This document shows positions 25,501-40,500 of a stretch of 64,000 bases of DNA, piece by piece. The DNA is from Prostheceraeus crozeri (Eukaryota; Platyhelminthes; Polycladida; Euryleptidae). The translations under genes were made by a program, and so were the position numbers. Below the pieces are notes generated by a model that had not been told where the DNA came from, ran no database searches, and saw only the letters and a list, made by a program, of their open reading frames with translations. The stretch's first letter is position 1, and every line of letters begins with the position of its first letter. The stretch covers positions 248,001 through 312,000 of the forward strand of contig CAJQUW010009236.1 in assembly GCA_907163375.1 (NCBI GenBank), read 5' to 3'.

Positions 25501-28500
25501 ACATAATATTTCACATTCGTTTCAAATTCTGAGTTTGAAAAAGAGAAAATTCAGTATTAAGTGGAGTGCGATACTGAAAAAGTGTTATGTTCAGTTCAGA
25601 CGGGAGTTTTTGAGAACCAATCTTGCAGTCTTTTACAGTTAAGTGAAGAAAGCGTTATCCGATTTACTTCTGTGGGATGGTCGAAATTATTACATTGTTT
25701 TTGGAATTTAAAGGATTCTCAGAAGCATTAATGCCAAAGCAATGACATATAAAATGATATTAAGCTTAGCATAAATTATAGCAGTACAGGAGAATAATTT
25801 TTTCAAGCTTCTATGTGATTCTTAGATGAGCAATTTTGTCACCGACATTCTGAACATCATTCACTGGTTAGCCACCAAATCTAAAATAGTCGAATATCTC
25901 AAATTAATTGTCAGGTTATCTCAACTCAAATTCCATGGAGCAGTTTGTTTATACGAGTCTGCGTAGTCGGTGCAATATGTGGAACTAATATGTTTCCATT
26001 TTATACGTGTGTTTAGAATTGGTGGGACGTCGCAACATTCATGTATACGTCGAAGACCGCCAAGTGTCGTCTGTCTTTTCACATTAATAGCATGCTGTAC
26101 AGGACTACAAGGAAAAAAGCAAGTAGGAACTTTTTAGCTCAATTGTCGTCGCAAAATTTTTATCATATCTTTTGTGCTGATGAACTTGCAGGAAAGGCGT
26201 TTCAGCTTTGGTGATGATCTCAACCAATAACACTCCGAGCATGAGCTGTTTTCGCTGAGCCGCTTGTTTTTCTAGTTTTAGCTTACAAGGAAATACGATT
26301 AAGCGAGAAGGTAACTTAATAAGTTAGAAATGATATTTTGTAAAATTTAAAGGCAAAATAATGTGATTTCTTTCAGTCCAATTTCCTCGAACGCTGTAAA
26401 CATCCATTTCAGGGACAATATGTAAACACATGCCTGTCAAGTCACCCGCATTTTGCGGGTGACATTCGCAATCAGAGGGTTTCTCGCGCACACCCGCATC
26501 AATAAGTGATTATCGAATTCAATTTAAAAGTGCAACATCGGAGTATGATAAAGAATACAAAAATGACATTTGTTCGCAATGTATTTTCGATGATTATAAG
26601 GTATCATTTGGATAGCTAAGTTTTACTTTTCGTGGTCATAAAGCGACAGTTTTTTCAAATTAAACGTTTTGGATGACGTGGTCATCAGTGATGCGTCGGT
26701 AAGCAATGAAATAGGACTGCATAATTATATTCTATGATTTGAAGACTAGAAACTACAAATAATATATGCAGAAAATTACAGGATGGTCAAGAAGAAGGAG
26801 AACCATGCGTCAGGGCAAAGTCAACTAAAATATCGAATTTACTCGAAATTGATTATTTTTGCGTAATAGCTTTATAGATAAATACTCGTATAAAACTAGA
26901 AATATTTTGGCCGACATTATATCCTGCATAAAAGCGATACCGTAAAACAAACGATTATCTTATCAATCCGAATGGTAAGGCCAAAAATTGCTTGAAATTG
27001 CTTTGAGGATCACAACACAAAGAATTATTACGAAACAAGTGAGTAGTCTTAATTATCATTTCTACAAAATCATACCCAAATTTATCAAAAATAATAGCAG
27101 CCGCATTCTGTCTTTCAGACCTTGACAGGTATGTAAACAAAAAAATCATCTTGTTATTATCATAACTTTGCAGTCCCGAAGTATTGTCAAAGCGTTGAAC
27201 TTTTTCAACTAGATTAATTGGGCTAGGCATATTATCTTTTTCTGCCAAAAGTATATTGTGTTCCAGTTTTTGAGTTAATACATCAACGAAGTTTCAACTA
27301 CATGCTATGACTTCTGGACCTTCATTGTCTTTTAGTACATTTAAATCACAAAAATCTTACATCATGTTAAACCGTTGAACTTTTCGTGGCATTTCGAAGT
27401 TTATTTATTCACATGAGAATCGTCCAAATGTTTATCAGTCATGTCGCCTTTTCATTACTTGCCAGAACCTTGAATAATTTAGGAATATGACTTTAGATAT
27501 CAATCGCAATTTCACAATCTTCACAAAAAACGAGGAAATCGATATGAAGATTTTTAATTTTCGACGGATAATAATCGTCGAACGGTCCGTGAATTATTGC
27601 TATAAGCATGATGAACTTGCATCCAAGCATTATCATGCATAAAACCTACAATGCTAGAGCAAATCGTATTACTGCATGATAATTTGACTGAATTTCTCTG
27701 ACTTAGTATAATGCTTGGCTTATATGCTCCGAATTATATTGTTTTTTATGTTATTACGAATTTAGTATTGCTGAACCGAATTTGAATCAATCTTGCCTCT
27801 TATCGATTGATTTACTAAGATGATTGGATTGAAATGCTCAAAATGAATGAAAAATTAGTAGAATTCTTTTTTAGAGCGAATGGAAACCGCAATCTACTCT
27901 GTGTTTGACAAAGATAGAAATATATACTGCATTTCATGTCTAAAATTTTCTATTAAAATTTAAACGCGGTAAAGTGGTCGCTCACGGATTTTCTCTATAT
28001 AACTTGTACTTGAAGCTATTGTAGTTATATTTAATTTTTTACAAAATGAAGTTAGCAGCCATGTGCCTTTGCTCAGAAGGGAATAAGATATAGACTTCTA
28101 ATTATTAAATGTCAGATCATTACAAGTAACAACTGTTGGAAGCTCTAACCAATGATTTCCGGTTGAAATTTAACCTTTTAACCGATTTAAGTCATAATGG
28201 ACAGTTGGACAGTTTATGTCCGTTTCCGCTGTTTTTCCGATCTAAACGTAGGTTTTAGTAATTATTAATTTTAAAATCTCGTTTTTTTATCTTTCGAATA
28301 TCTGTCGGCGAACTGTCAGCGAAGGATGATTTGACCTTACCGAGTCAACATCACTTAGCAGGCGACAGATTGTCCTGCTTGAAACGATTCGCTCCTCGCC
28401 GACGAACTGACAGGAATTTCTACCAAAGGACTTGATTCCGTGACGCAGGCACCCAAGTGTCAGTTGTCGCGACCGCTATCAGCTTGCTTCCAGCATGCGG

Positions 28501-31500
28501 TAGACATTTTGCCCCGACTTCTGATAGTCTTTTAGCGAGACATTGATGCGAGAGATTTTGTCAGTCTTATCAAGCGGCAAAATGCCGTTATGAATGCAAG
28601 ATCAAAAACGCTAAGATATGTTTCAGAATCTAACACGATAGATTACTGCTTATAGCGCAATAAAGTTATATTTAAAGTTAGTCAATGTTTTTATATTGCC
28701 GTTAAAGTATTATGCAATACGGTTTTCATCTGCATGTTTCATCCTGTATTCTCAACACTATGAAGATAAATACAGGGTTCCCGCGGTTCTTTTTTGTCCT
28801 AAATTTGAAAAGCGTCGTTATTTGTCTTTTTGATTGTTGTGATAAATGTTTCATATTTCGATGTTTAGAATGATGTGTTAAAGCTGCTTTCTCTTCGGTA
28901 ACATTAAATTTTATCCCAACGTCAACTTTAAGAGTACAAAAGTTAACAAACTAATTATTAGCACGGATATCAACTAAGTCGATTCTCTGCTACTGATTGC
29001 ATTTTGCAAGTGGGATTTTTTTTCGCTATCACGTGCATAATTTCTCAACCTGTCGATCTTCATCCATGCTTCTCAAATTTTGGAATGAACATGTATTTCA
29101 GGCATGGATGCAGCCAATCCCGCTTGATTGTTCTACGAATTGTTTCGGCAGACTCTTAATTGGGGTAAAATTATCTAACATCTATGCCCCATTCAAGCGG
29201 GATTGACTGCATTTTTCAAAATGATTTCTTTGATTACTTCGAGCATCAGGTGGTATATTGATACCTTGGTTCAGTTTTTTGGAACACACGACTGCCACGG
29301 ACATGATGAGCGGTTTATTGACGGTACATGGAGTTAATAGGCCTCCTAACGTGACACAGCTGAGCATAAAAGGACCTAATGTCAACTGGTCTGTCTTAAT
29401 GGATCCATTCTTTCCAGAGTTATTGCAACTCAGAAGCTGCAATCTGCACGTTTGGCATGAGACATTCAAAGTGACGCATGAGCCCCCCATTGTTGACATG
29501 ATGTTTTTCAATGTTGCAGATAATTGAAGTTACCCGCGCGCCGGGCTGATTTTTTTTGCACACAAATAGAATCGAGATACTGATTACTCACAGTAATTTA
29601 CATTTCCATTATCTGGACGCAGATGATTGGAAAGCTGGTCAGACATCGCCCGCTTGATGGCTAACAGATTTGCTTAACAGACAACAACCAGTTTCCAACA
29701 GTCCAAAAAACTATAGTTACGCAGTATTGGAATTTGCTTTGAATTCATAGCTATCCATCAATTTGTGTTTGGCCTAGCTTGAGTTTGTGGAATACTAGAG
29801 CTGCTTTTGCTAAAATTTCTACGGAGTCTGATGTCCATCGCAGTCTCTGACAATATGCTCAGGACCGTTTGAAACCAGCGGAATGAATTGAAAGTTTTTG
29901 TGCTAGGGATATACAGGGTGATCGCGATCTTCCCGCCGATTCTTCTCACAGTTTGATTCATAGATATCTACGTTTCAAATTTCAAATCTTATCAAATGTT
30001 ATCAAATTCATTTACTTCTGAGATGTGCACGATGGAATATCGCAATCTAAACAACACTGAAATCGCATCAATTGTATCGTTCTCAGTTACTTTCAATTGT
30101 GAAGAATCCAGGCAAAATTTTTTGAGAAATTTGGAAAAGAGCCACCACCAACACGCACCCTTCGTGATTGGAAAGCAAGATTCTTGGACACTCTGACCAT
30201 TGCCTCGGAAGCCTGTTGGTGATCATCAACAGAGAAGATTATCGACAGAAAAGAAAGAAGATGTCCTTGTCGCATTTGGAGACGACCTATTCCTATCACA
30301 GCGGAAGGTGGCCCAAGAAGTTGGTGTTGCTCAATCCTCTGTCAACAAGATTTTAAAGGAAGAGGGTTTGAAGCCATGGAAGATGGTATCTGTTCAGGAA
30401 TTGCTTCCAGACGATCCAGGGAAACGGTTGAATTTTTGCAGGATTGTCCTAACAGAGTTAGAAGTGAAGAACATCTGCTTTAGCGACGAAGCAACTTTCC
30501 ACCTAAATGGCTGCGTCAACAAACAACCGTTTCGTGCATGCCATGGATAATCCGAAGATGATTGCTGAAGACAAGGCGCTGCGCTTACCTGGTATTACGT
30601 GCTGGGCTATGATGTCATCTGACTTTGGGGTTGTGTATGAACTGTTAGAGACGACCATGAACTCAGAGCATTACAAACGTATTCTTCAAACTCACGTCAT
30701 CCCACTTCTCAAGCAGCATCGACATAAGAGAAAATTTTATCAACAAGATGGAGATCCTCCCCATTTTGTGATAGTGGTTCGACAGTTACTCGACAATCAA
30801 CTTAACAACCGATGGATTGGTCGTGGTGGGTCTATCCAGTGGCCTCCAAGAAGTCCAGATCTTTCGGTTTGTGACTTTTGGCTTTGGGGATACATCCGCA
30901 ACGAAGACCGTCTACAGCCACGACATTGAAGGAAAGGTTGATGGACTTACTTGACAACATTTCGAAATCGATGATTCGAAAGGCTTATGAATCATTTACT
31001 CGTCGATGTAAGTTGTGCGAGGAATCCTATGGAGGCCTAAGACCTAAGACTTTTAAAATAGGTAAACTGCATTCTTGCTAGGCACTCAGCGTAAAAAGAA
31101 TGAGAGTGGGATAAATAATAACTCAGTCACATGGAAGAATGTGCTTCCGAGTATAGACATCGTTAAGTGGTTTGATTTAATTTTATTTCTTATCTGTTTT
31201 CAAAGAATTATTTTTTTAATTCTAAATGCATGTTTTCATTATTCCAAGCTATCTTGCTTATCGAATGATCGCATCTCGATCCTATTAGTAATTCATGTTT
31301 TCGACATGTTATATACATGCATTACTAGCTGAACTTCATGCATGTTGTCTCCATTGTGTCTCCATGTGTGTCCTTATTTGTCCGTTTTTTCTGTAGTATA
31401 AAATTGCGCGGGACCACTAAATATCGACATCTTTGTCAAAACTATCATTATCAACTGTCAAAATAATGTTTAGGTAACCACAAATCATCTGAACTGTTTG

Positions 31501-34500
31501 TAGCATGTTGCCGACTAACTCTTGTGTAGCAACCGACGTCTTCAACCGCTTTCAGTGAGAATCCAGCATCACAAGCTTATTGAAATTATATTATTATCAT
31601 GAGAATCACAAGCTTATTAAAACTTCGTTTAAAGTGGTGTCGAACAAGAAGAGGCTGTGAAACACAAGAAAACAATTGGAGTCATTTTTGGCTAGCCGAC
31701 GAAGTAGACCGATTCGAATTTTCTCGAACTACAATTTCGAGTCCAAATCTCTCCAAGATTTGAGGGTCCCAATTACTAAGCGACCTTTTTCATCTCTTCT
31801 TTCATAGTAATCGTTGCATGAGCGTTTATAAAACAAATTTTGTCATGTTCACACGGGGATATAGCAGTCCACTTTTCATAGAACCTCGTTGCATTCTGTC
31901 ACCGCTCTCATCTTCGTTCGTAAAATTTCTGTGATAAAAATACTAATAATTGGGCGCGTGGTTCTTCCAAGGGCTCTATCAATCTGTAGATTTCAGTTAG
32001 ATTAAATCTTGACTTGGAAGTCGACTTTGAAGTCTTAAGTGCTTCATTTTTTTAATTTATATTTTTTATCATGGGCCATTTTTGCTACTCTCACGTCTTG
32101 ATAGCTCGCTAATTTTCATTCCAGGCGCTCCCTGGAAATCCTGGAATGCACCTTGAAGTTTTGAGACTATTTAAAACAGTGTAGGAATCGCAAGTTGCTG
32201 AAGTGTCATATATTTTTTTCAGGTTTTATTTTTCTTATATACATATTTGTAACAAATATATTGTTACAAATATATTTCTTACAAACGACAACGCTCTGAC
32301 TGATGTTCACATTGTTGCATTTACAAATATTCTGCTAATCGCTACATTTCATTGTTCCGTCATATATTTTTCGCTATTGATTGTTATACTTACTCTATTT
32401 TGTTCTCCCCAATCTGCTCGCTTTAAACTTGTTACGATCGATTATACTTTCATTTTTTTCTAGAAATATGATGTAGCCTGATACATACTTTGTATGTACT
32501 ATATTGGTATTTTTTATTAGGAATCACCTGTGCCTCAAAAAGTTCAACCTATTTCACGCCACCTTCCAATCTTTTTTCGTCAATATTATTAATTTCATGC
32601 TGTGCAAACTCCTTAGGCATAGAACTTTGGGTAGATTTTCTCCGGAATTCTGCCTATAAATTTGACGCGTGAATTTGAACAAAATTTCCTTGCAGAAAGC
32701 CTGGAAATTTTCGTTCATACGTGACCCGTGGAAAACACCTGGAATTTTTCATTCAAATTTGCGTTGGCACCCTACATTACTTCCAAAAGTGTGATGTGTT
32801 TATTGCTATTTTTCGAACAAACCATCGGTGTTCCTAAAAATATGTACATGTATATCAATGAACCCTTTTAAAATGTTGTTAGTATGTGAAGATTACGTTA
32901 AAACTTCATCTGGCACTTCAGCTGTAGATGAAAAGTTGAACAGTTCGCTGAACATGATGAGGTAGGATTATGTTCGGGTTTAAAATTTAAGAGAGTTGTT
33001 GAAGATGGTATCGTGGACTGGAGCCGTTTAAGGATGGTGGGCGGGCTGCTATCGAGATGGACTATCTATAAGTAATTACTTAACAAAAATTCACATTGAC
33101 AGTACCGCCTCTATTGTTTATGTTGTTGCATCTAAAACATGAAGGGGTCGGTCATTAAGATGTCTAATATCATGGATTAAGATCAAATTAAAAGACTAAC
33201 CGAAATCCAAATGACCTTTCAACATATTGATATTAACTGAAATCACTGTGATCTTAGAAGGATGTATCGCCAAAGTAGTCGCTAATGCCATTTCGAGATT
33301 TGTTGAAGATTATATCTGGATATTTTTGCCTCTTTTTTCGCGTTTCAATTTTATATCAGTTTTGGATTTATTGACAGTAAGGTTATAATGGTGACACTGC
33401 AAAAGTTATACTACTCCACCAGCTGATTTTGATTCATGATTAAGTTTTAAAGACAACATTCATGAAATTCCATCATCTCCATAGGCTTCTCTAGGCGGAT
33501 GATTTCTTTTGTCATTCTTTATCAGGTCTACAACTTCTCTCGAGACCCACTTTTCAAGCGTTGATGTTTGGTCACTGACTCACTGTATCAATAGGCATGT
33601 GCCAAAGAATCTGAACATTGCTCAAATTGTCCCACTCAATCTGGTTTTTTAAAACATTATTCTTGGAAACTATCACTCAACACGATGAGATGGAGCGCAT
33701 GCAATCATGGAGGATGGAGGAAATTGACATTATTGTGCCCGCAAAATCACAGACTTGCTTCGGTTAAAAAGGAGCAGTCAAAAGTTGAAAGCTTTGCTTG
33801 AAGAATGGTAACATCTACCTATCAATACCGATATTGATTGCTTGCTCAGGCAGTCTTGATGCGCAGTGGAATGGAAAATTGCAAATGAAAAATTTCCAGA
33901 ACAGTATTCATCCACACATTATGTATTCAGCCCAGCAATGCTGCTGAAGCACGAGGCTTCAGCGTCAGCGCATCTGATGTTACCAAAGAGAAGAATCTGT
34001 CTCATACCAAAGACTCTAAATGATATTAGGTGTGTGCGTTCGCATCTCAGAAACATTAGTCTGCCCAATTTCGTGATTACTGATTCTTTCATTGACTTAC
34101 ATGTAACGAGCCGCATTCAGATTGTAAACACAATTTGTTCATGAGGCCGGTAATGATGATTTATAAATTTGTCAGATATCAGTGGAATTTTCATTGTTGT
34201 CTGATGTCATGATTGATATCATGTCTCTGCAACATTGGAATTCAGGCTGACGCACGATTTGTTTAGCAATAAGCAAAAGAGTTCGAAAATTCACTAATTT
34301 TTACGTCCTCTGACACGGGCGCAAAGACTTATGAACGGGTCTGTAGATTTTTTGCTTTTTCATACTTCTGGATGGAATTGCTGATACATGTACTAAAGCA
34401 TATTGTGCAATGCACGTCGTACATGTACGTGTGCGTACATATTTTTTGATAGTATGGTTGATAGATTCCCTTACAGAGATTTGTTGGTACCTGCACTTCT

Positions 34501-37500
34501 TTCACGAGATGTTTTGATGGATTTGTTGTTTTTTTGTTCATTTTAATGGATTTGTTAATTATATGCATGTAGACTACGTATCTGCTGATAGATTTTCGAA
34601 TAAGTTCTTATGGATTTGTTAAAATGTATACTTCTTCCTTAATATACATTAATATACCTGTATTTCATGGATTCTAAAAAACGTGCATTTATGTGTTGAT
34701 AGATGTGTTAACTCGTATTGATAGATTTGTTGATGTGTACAAATTAGCTTTTTATCTTCATACATTTTCATAAATTTGCTGATACAAATTACTAAGCGAT
34801 GATAGGAAATATTTCATGTATACCAAGATTTAAGTTTTCGTTCATCAGTCGATCATCATTTTTAAATAGAGCATGGGAATTATGCATGATTATTTTCTTA
34901 TATACTGATTATGTTTATTTAGTTGCTACACTTGTTTGACATTGATGATGCATTATGATTGTTTTTACTAAATGGCATTTTTAGCTGATCATTAAAGGGT
35001 CCTTATTTCTTTTCATGACAGCTCTGACAGCCTTAGATGTGCTGATGAATACAGAATATACGGTCATTTTGAGTTATCAAATTTACTATTGGCATTTCGA
35101 AATCCTCGGATGATTCCTCTGAAAACGCTGGAAAACAGGTCAACGGTTGTAATCATTCACATTTTTTAACTGAATTAAGTAATTGTCGATAATTGTATCA
35201 ATGTCCTTATATTTATTGTGCCCATCGTTATAAAATAGGTGCTTCTTTAAACTTTTAGCAAATCTTTTAGGTATTGATTGAACACATCGTCAAATATCCT
35301 AGTGCGGAATACTCACACTTTTATGTAAAGACAATAATTAAGGTCTTAGAATTGTGTGCTGAATTAAATGTGCAGATTGCATTACGTAATTCAGCAGAAT
35401 GTATTTTCTTCTTCACATTCTTTGCATAATTGACAGCGTATTCATGCCGCTGATATCAGTTTCAATATGCATCGCTGAAGAGTAAACTGCACTTTCAGTT
35501 AGTGTTCTTAAGAGATATCAAATTGTCTAATGTATCGGAATCGTTTCGAAAGTAAGTTAAACAAAACAGATTTTGTGTCTTGGCGGCACGCTATCAAGAA
35601 AGGCAGAATGTCTTTTATGCAAATATATTGCAATATCATCAGTCATAATGCGGTCACGAAGATAATCTTAGTGTACACATAGTCGATACAACTTCTTAAA
35701 CTCAAATTATACTTGCACCTAGAGATTAAATATGGCAGCTAAGTAAATGTTTCCATGAATTCTTAACTTTTGTAATAGAAGCACTTGAATGTCGATAAAC
35801 CTTTGCATCTTCCATAAGATTGAGCGTAAATAACTTTGACCTGGAATTTCATAGATAACTGGTGATCTGATAATGATTCAAATCTCATATTTACATATTG
35901 TGTGTACCAAAACGTAAAATGAGGAGTTGAAGCAATTGTCATGACATCCAGTCAGTGGAAAAAGGCATTTGAAATTCAGAAGTTCAAGTATTCTTTTTCG
36001 ATTCTTGTCACTACTCGCAAATGAAATTATTTGCATGTTTACTTTAAATGTGTGTAGCATGTCAAACAGCTCAAGCATTTCTGGGTCCATCATTTTCACC
36101 TTCTGATTGTTTGGTAGTAGGCCAATAGTTGCATTTCACGTGAAATGATACCAGCTGATGGAACAATATCTTCCGATTAAAACTTAATGTCACAGGAGAT
36201 CAGATATGGAAGTGGTAAACTGATTAGTTTTCTTAATTGACCAATATTGCTGAGAAATTCGACTATGATTGTTCGAAATTTGTTATTTTTTATGCGAATT
36301 ATCGATCCATCATTCAATGGAAGCATCATATTCAATATGGTTGATTTTACAAGTTGCGATAGGCAATACTGATCATTAAATGATGGTCAGCAATCAGCAT
36401 ACTTTCAATCACCGACGGTATCAAACAGGTCTCACAAATGTCTATCATACACTGTATATGTATTTCTCTATATTTTTAAGCCATCCTGTTCAGAATCACT
36501 ATCAGCTTACAAGATATTTGAGTATTGATATGTTTCGGTACACATGAGTATGTAGCTCATACATTCCATTTCCAAAACTGACATATATTTCAGTCGTTAG
36601 ATTCACCGGTCTCCATTGTTACTTTCCTATCATCTTTGCTTATATCAAATATTTCCTCGTGTAGCTATTATAAATTACTGCGATATATATCACTGCGGTT
36701 AATGAACTATTTATCTAGAAGAGCATCCGATTTATAGAAAATTCTTAACCGCACTTTGCTTTTAGTTAGGAATTCGGCATGCAGGTTTACAATCACATGA
36801 GTTGTAGTTTTCGTAAAACAGTGCATACATATTTGGCATGTTTTGGAATGAACTTATAGCCTTCTTTTGTGTAGGCGATTGTTGCAATTTTTATAAATCC
36901 AAACAGGTTGATGGAGTTTTGGATGGATTTGACAACCGGCGCTTCAGTCTAAAATATGCAGATGTCTGTGTAACCAGTTCTGACTATATGATCTGTTACA
37001 TGCCTGAGCCAGATAACACACTAATTCTAGAGATAATAAAAATCCAGTTAAGTAAATTGCCATCCATGCTATCATCAATGAGGTTGCGTATAATATGTGG
37101 GACTTAATAAAATGCCCGATTGTAGTCACAGACGATGGCGTCAACGCATTTACCATCATCGGATGAAGAGTAACAATCATAATGCCTATTACTTTGTTCA
37201 TGAACTATCGTGATTTTTTTTAATCATGGCTTTTATAACAGGCTCCTCAATTATGTATCTGCTTTTATTATAGTCACATTTATCACATGCCTGCTTTTAG
37301 AAAATTGCGCTGCTTATGAGTAGATTATAGCAATCCCATGCCTTCTAGCTAGGAGTATGTCATATCGCACTTTTACGTGGCCACGAGATATCTTTCTCAA
37401 GTTCTAAATAGTTGACAAAATTGAAATGCATATCTATCGATCATTTTGCCAACAGTTGTTGTGACTTCTTATCTTCTGTATCTTCCAAAATGTTTGAATT

Positions 37501-40500
37501 TAAGAATTGTTTTCTGATAGAACGTGAATGTTGTCATTTGGATAATCAAACTTACATTACAAACTGCTTTCAGGATCAGCAGTCATACGGTTTTCTGGTA
37601 TTTTAGGTCACCATCTGAAGAATTGTTTTTGATAGTTTGCCTTCCCACTTCGTTGAAGAAGCGATGATTATATTGATGATTGTATTAATTTCGATGAAAT
37701 ATCATCCGCACGTTAACGCCGCTATCAACCGTCGGCAATGTCAAAGGGAGCATGAAAGTGCCATAATCGTATTTGAACATCTTTTCAGAAATTTGACGCC
37801 TTCGCTCAATAAGTAAAGAGTTGGCTCATAATCGTATTTACTCGACAACTTCGCCCCTTGCAGATCTCTTTCTATAGTTGCTTTTGTTAAAAGCTTTCCT
37901 TTGAATTACTTATGATTTAATGTAAATGGCTGTCGGCATTTCTGAAGGTGTTTGTAGTGAACACAGTGGTAGAATAGGTCGTTAAAGTTTTAAGGATTAA
38001 TGTCCGTTGCCTATTTTTGTTGATATAGAAGAAGGACCACCTTGTATTGAACGATAAGGATGGGTGTTCCTTCGAAGAGATTGTCTGTTATTATCCATCC
38101 TCCTTTAGAGGCTTAAAATGTGGTTTAGCTTTCTTAACATGAGCGATCATTGTTTTCTATAGTTTGATCCTGATGATGCCAAATAACCTTCGTAATGGAA
38201 TTAGAGTCCAAAGGACTGGGTCGCAGTAATCATATTTTCTAGAATAGACGACTTATTATTTTCAACTTTATTTCGAAGTTTGTGATTACTCTCTTCATGC
38301 ATTCTTATCCCATCCCAGCCAAGGCCCTGTCCCAATGTCTAGATTAGGATTGAGGGACATTTAACTCATATATCGAGTATGATTTAGAGAGAATTCTGTC
38401 ATGGATGACTTTAACCGGATCATATTTAATGAAAGCGAAGCTCAGTCAATCCACTTTTCCCATAAACGCGCCCAAGACAATTAAACCATTGTTTAGACAA
38501 TTTCTTTGATTGGTGTGACACTGACGACTTCTTCGGCTGGTCAACAACGTTCCCACCGTTATGTAGTATTGTTTGGAGCATGCCTACTTCAGCCCTAAGC
38601 AGTTGTCCATTCTCTCATTGGAAGCACAAATCAATTTCACAATATTGCAATATAATTGTTTGCTCTCTCCATTGCATGTCTTATATAAAATGTAAAAGTA
38701 ATGCCACTGTTGGTACTTCAGTCCCAGTGCCTTCAACAGACGATTTCATTCTTTATAAGGCTCCGCTTTCTCTTTGATGGAGTTCTGCTCACATGTTTGG
38801 TCATGAGACCGTCGAAGGAGCTTATCCTGTATACTAAGTATACTAGATCGCATTCAGCTCTAGGCAGTTCGTCAGACAAACGATGCCAGTCTCACTTCAA
38901 ATAGGGCATCACTCGTAGACCGCCACACAGATGAGTCTTAAGTCTTTCCTCCTTCTGCTACTATCAATAGGGTCTTCGTTCTAATGAAATTACATCTCCT
39001 ACTCCACGTCCTCGTTCTTTTGCCAGACGCATAAGAGAAAGTGACAACATGAATCCAAAAATTGTTACATCTAATCGTTGGTGCATGAATTGCAACATTT
39101 ATGTATGATTTTTCATATGAAAAGCTGAACAACCCTAGGAAGTTAGGATTAGGGCAGCCTTAATGCACTGATTCTCTCATCAGGCTGGATTCGTTACCTA
39201 TAGTAATGAAGATCCTTACACAACTTACATTATCATTGAAACACACCAACTTTTAGTTTAATTTTTCGGTTTTTTGATGTACATGTCAGCTCCGACAAAT
39301 TCATTTTTCCAAGATGCACCTTGCATATTACCATTTTTGCATGAATACATTTTTTTTCAAGGACTGCCTTCAAAGTAGCACTTCATAAATACTTGACTTA
39401 TTTTGGGAAGACGGCAATGTACTCTCGGAATAGCTAAGTTGGTCACTATCAATTGACACTGACGCCAGGCAAATCTATCAAATACACGAAGTCTTTCGTA
39501 ATGTTAAAATGTGAAATTAGATCTTTAAACAATCTAACGTATTTCAGATACAGACACAAGAGTACCTATCCCAAACCTGGAAAGGCGCCACAAAACCAGA
39601 TTTTGCTTTGCCACTCAAAAATTGCTTAACCGTAACCACTATGATGGCTTGTAAATTTACATCTTTCCGTCTTTTTGCACCTCGTCTGTCCTTTTCCATC
39701 AAACATCCGTATCCAGTGCATTTAACACAAATCTTGTCGTGCTCTTCCAATATTACCAAAAAATTTCCACACATTAAGCAATTAAACTTGCTCATAATAG
39801 TTAATATTCGGTCTTGAAAATCATGAAGTTTCAAGATAGGCCTTTGTACTATATTTGTATCATTCGCACTAGTTTGCGAGAACACACTAGGGATTGCACC
39901 AGGTCAAGATCCGGATCCGGGATTCGGCGGATCCTGTTGCAAATATCCGGGATCCGGTATGAGATCCGCCCGGATCCCGGGAAGAGCGTTTATGATGAGA
40001 TGTTGATGGTCATTAATGCTGTGGAAAACCCTATTTAACGATAGAAGTTATTGTCAAAAAAAACTTGTTCAAACTTGTTTTTCTCGTTGCTTGTTGGGTG
40101 TGGCAGGCAAGAATGCGAATATAAATCTTAATAGAAATGTTTTAGCCAGGAATACCTGTAGCTCGGTATTGAATGACCATCTATTAATGTGCAAAAAAGG
40201 TGAAGTAACTTATTCATGCTTTGTTCATTCTAATTGTCATGTTACCGTTGTAGACTTGTGACCACTGCAACCGCTTTACTAATCCACACCAAGGAATGAA
40301 TGGACATCCATGACTTTCAAAGCTAATAACATAAAAAGGATCCAATGTGCTTTTCCAAACATATGATATTGATCCGACTACCCTACACTTACAATGAACA
40401 ATAGCTGTAATTAATAATAAGTCTATAATAGTTGGATATGCGCATATTACTTAAATAATCACAAATAAAAGCAAGTCTGCTGTCTTTCCTTTCTTTTAAT

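Noticed and set aside
29182-29511. Minus-strand open frame of 109 codons
   Set aside because: It lies antisense to hAT-like relic 2, which matches a known motif order on the plus strand.
32085-32770. Transposon bracketed by CCTGGAA-rich phrases
   Set aside because: The phrases recur but do not form clear inverted or direct termini.
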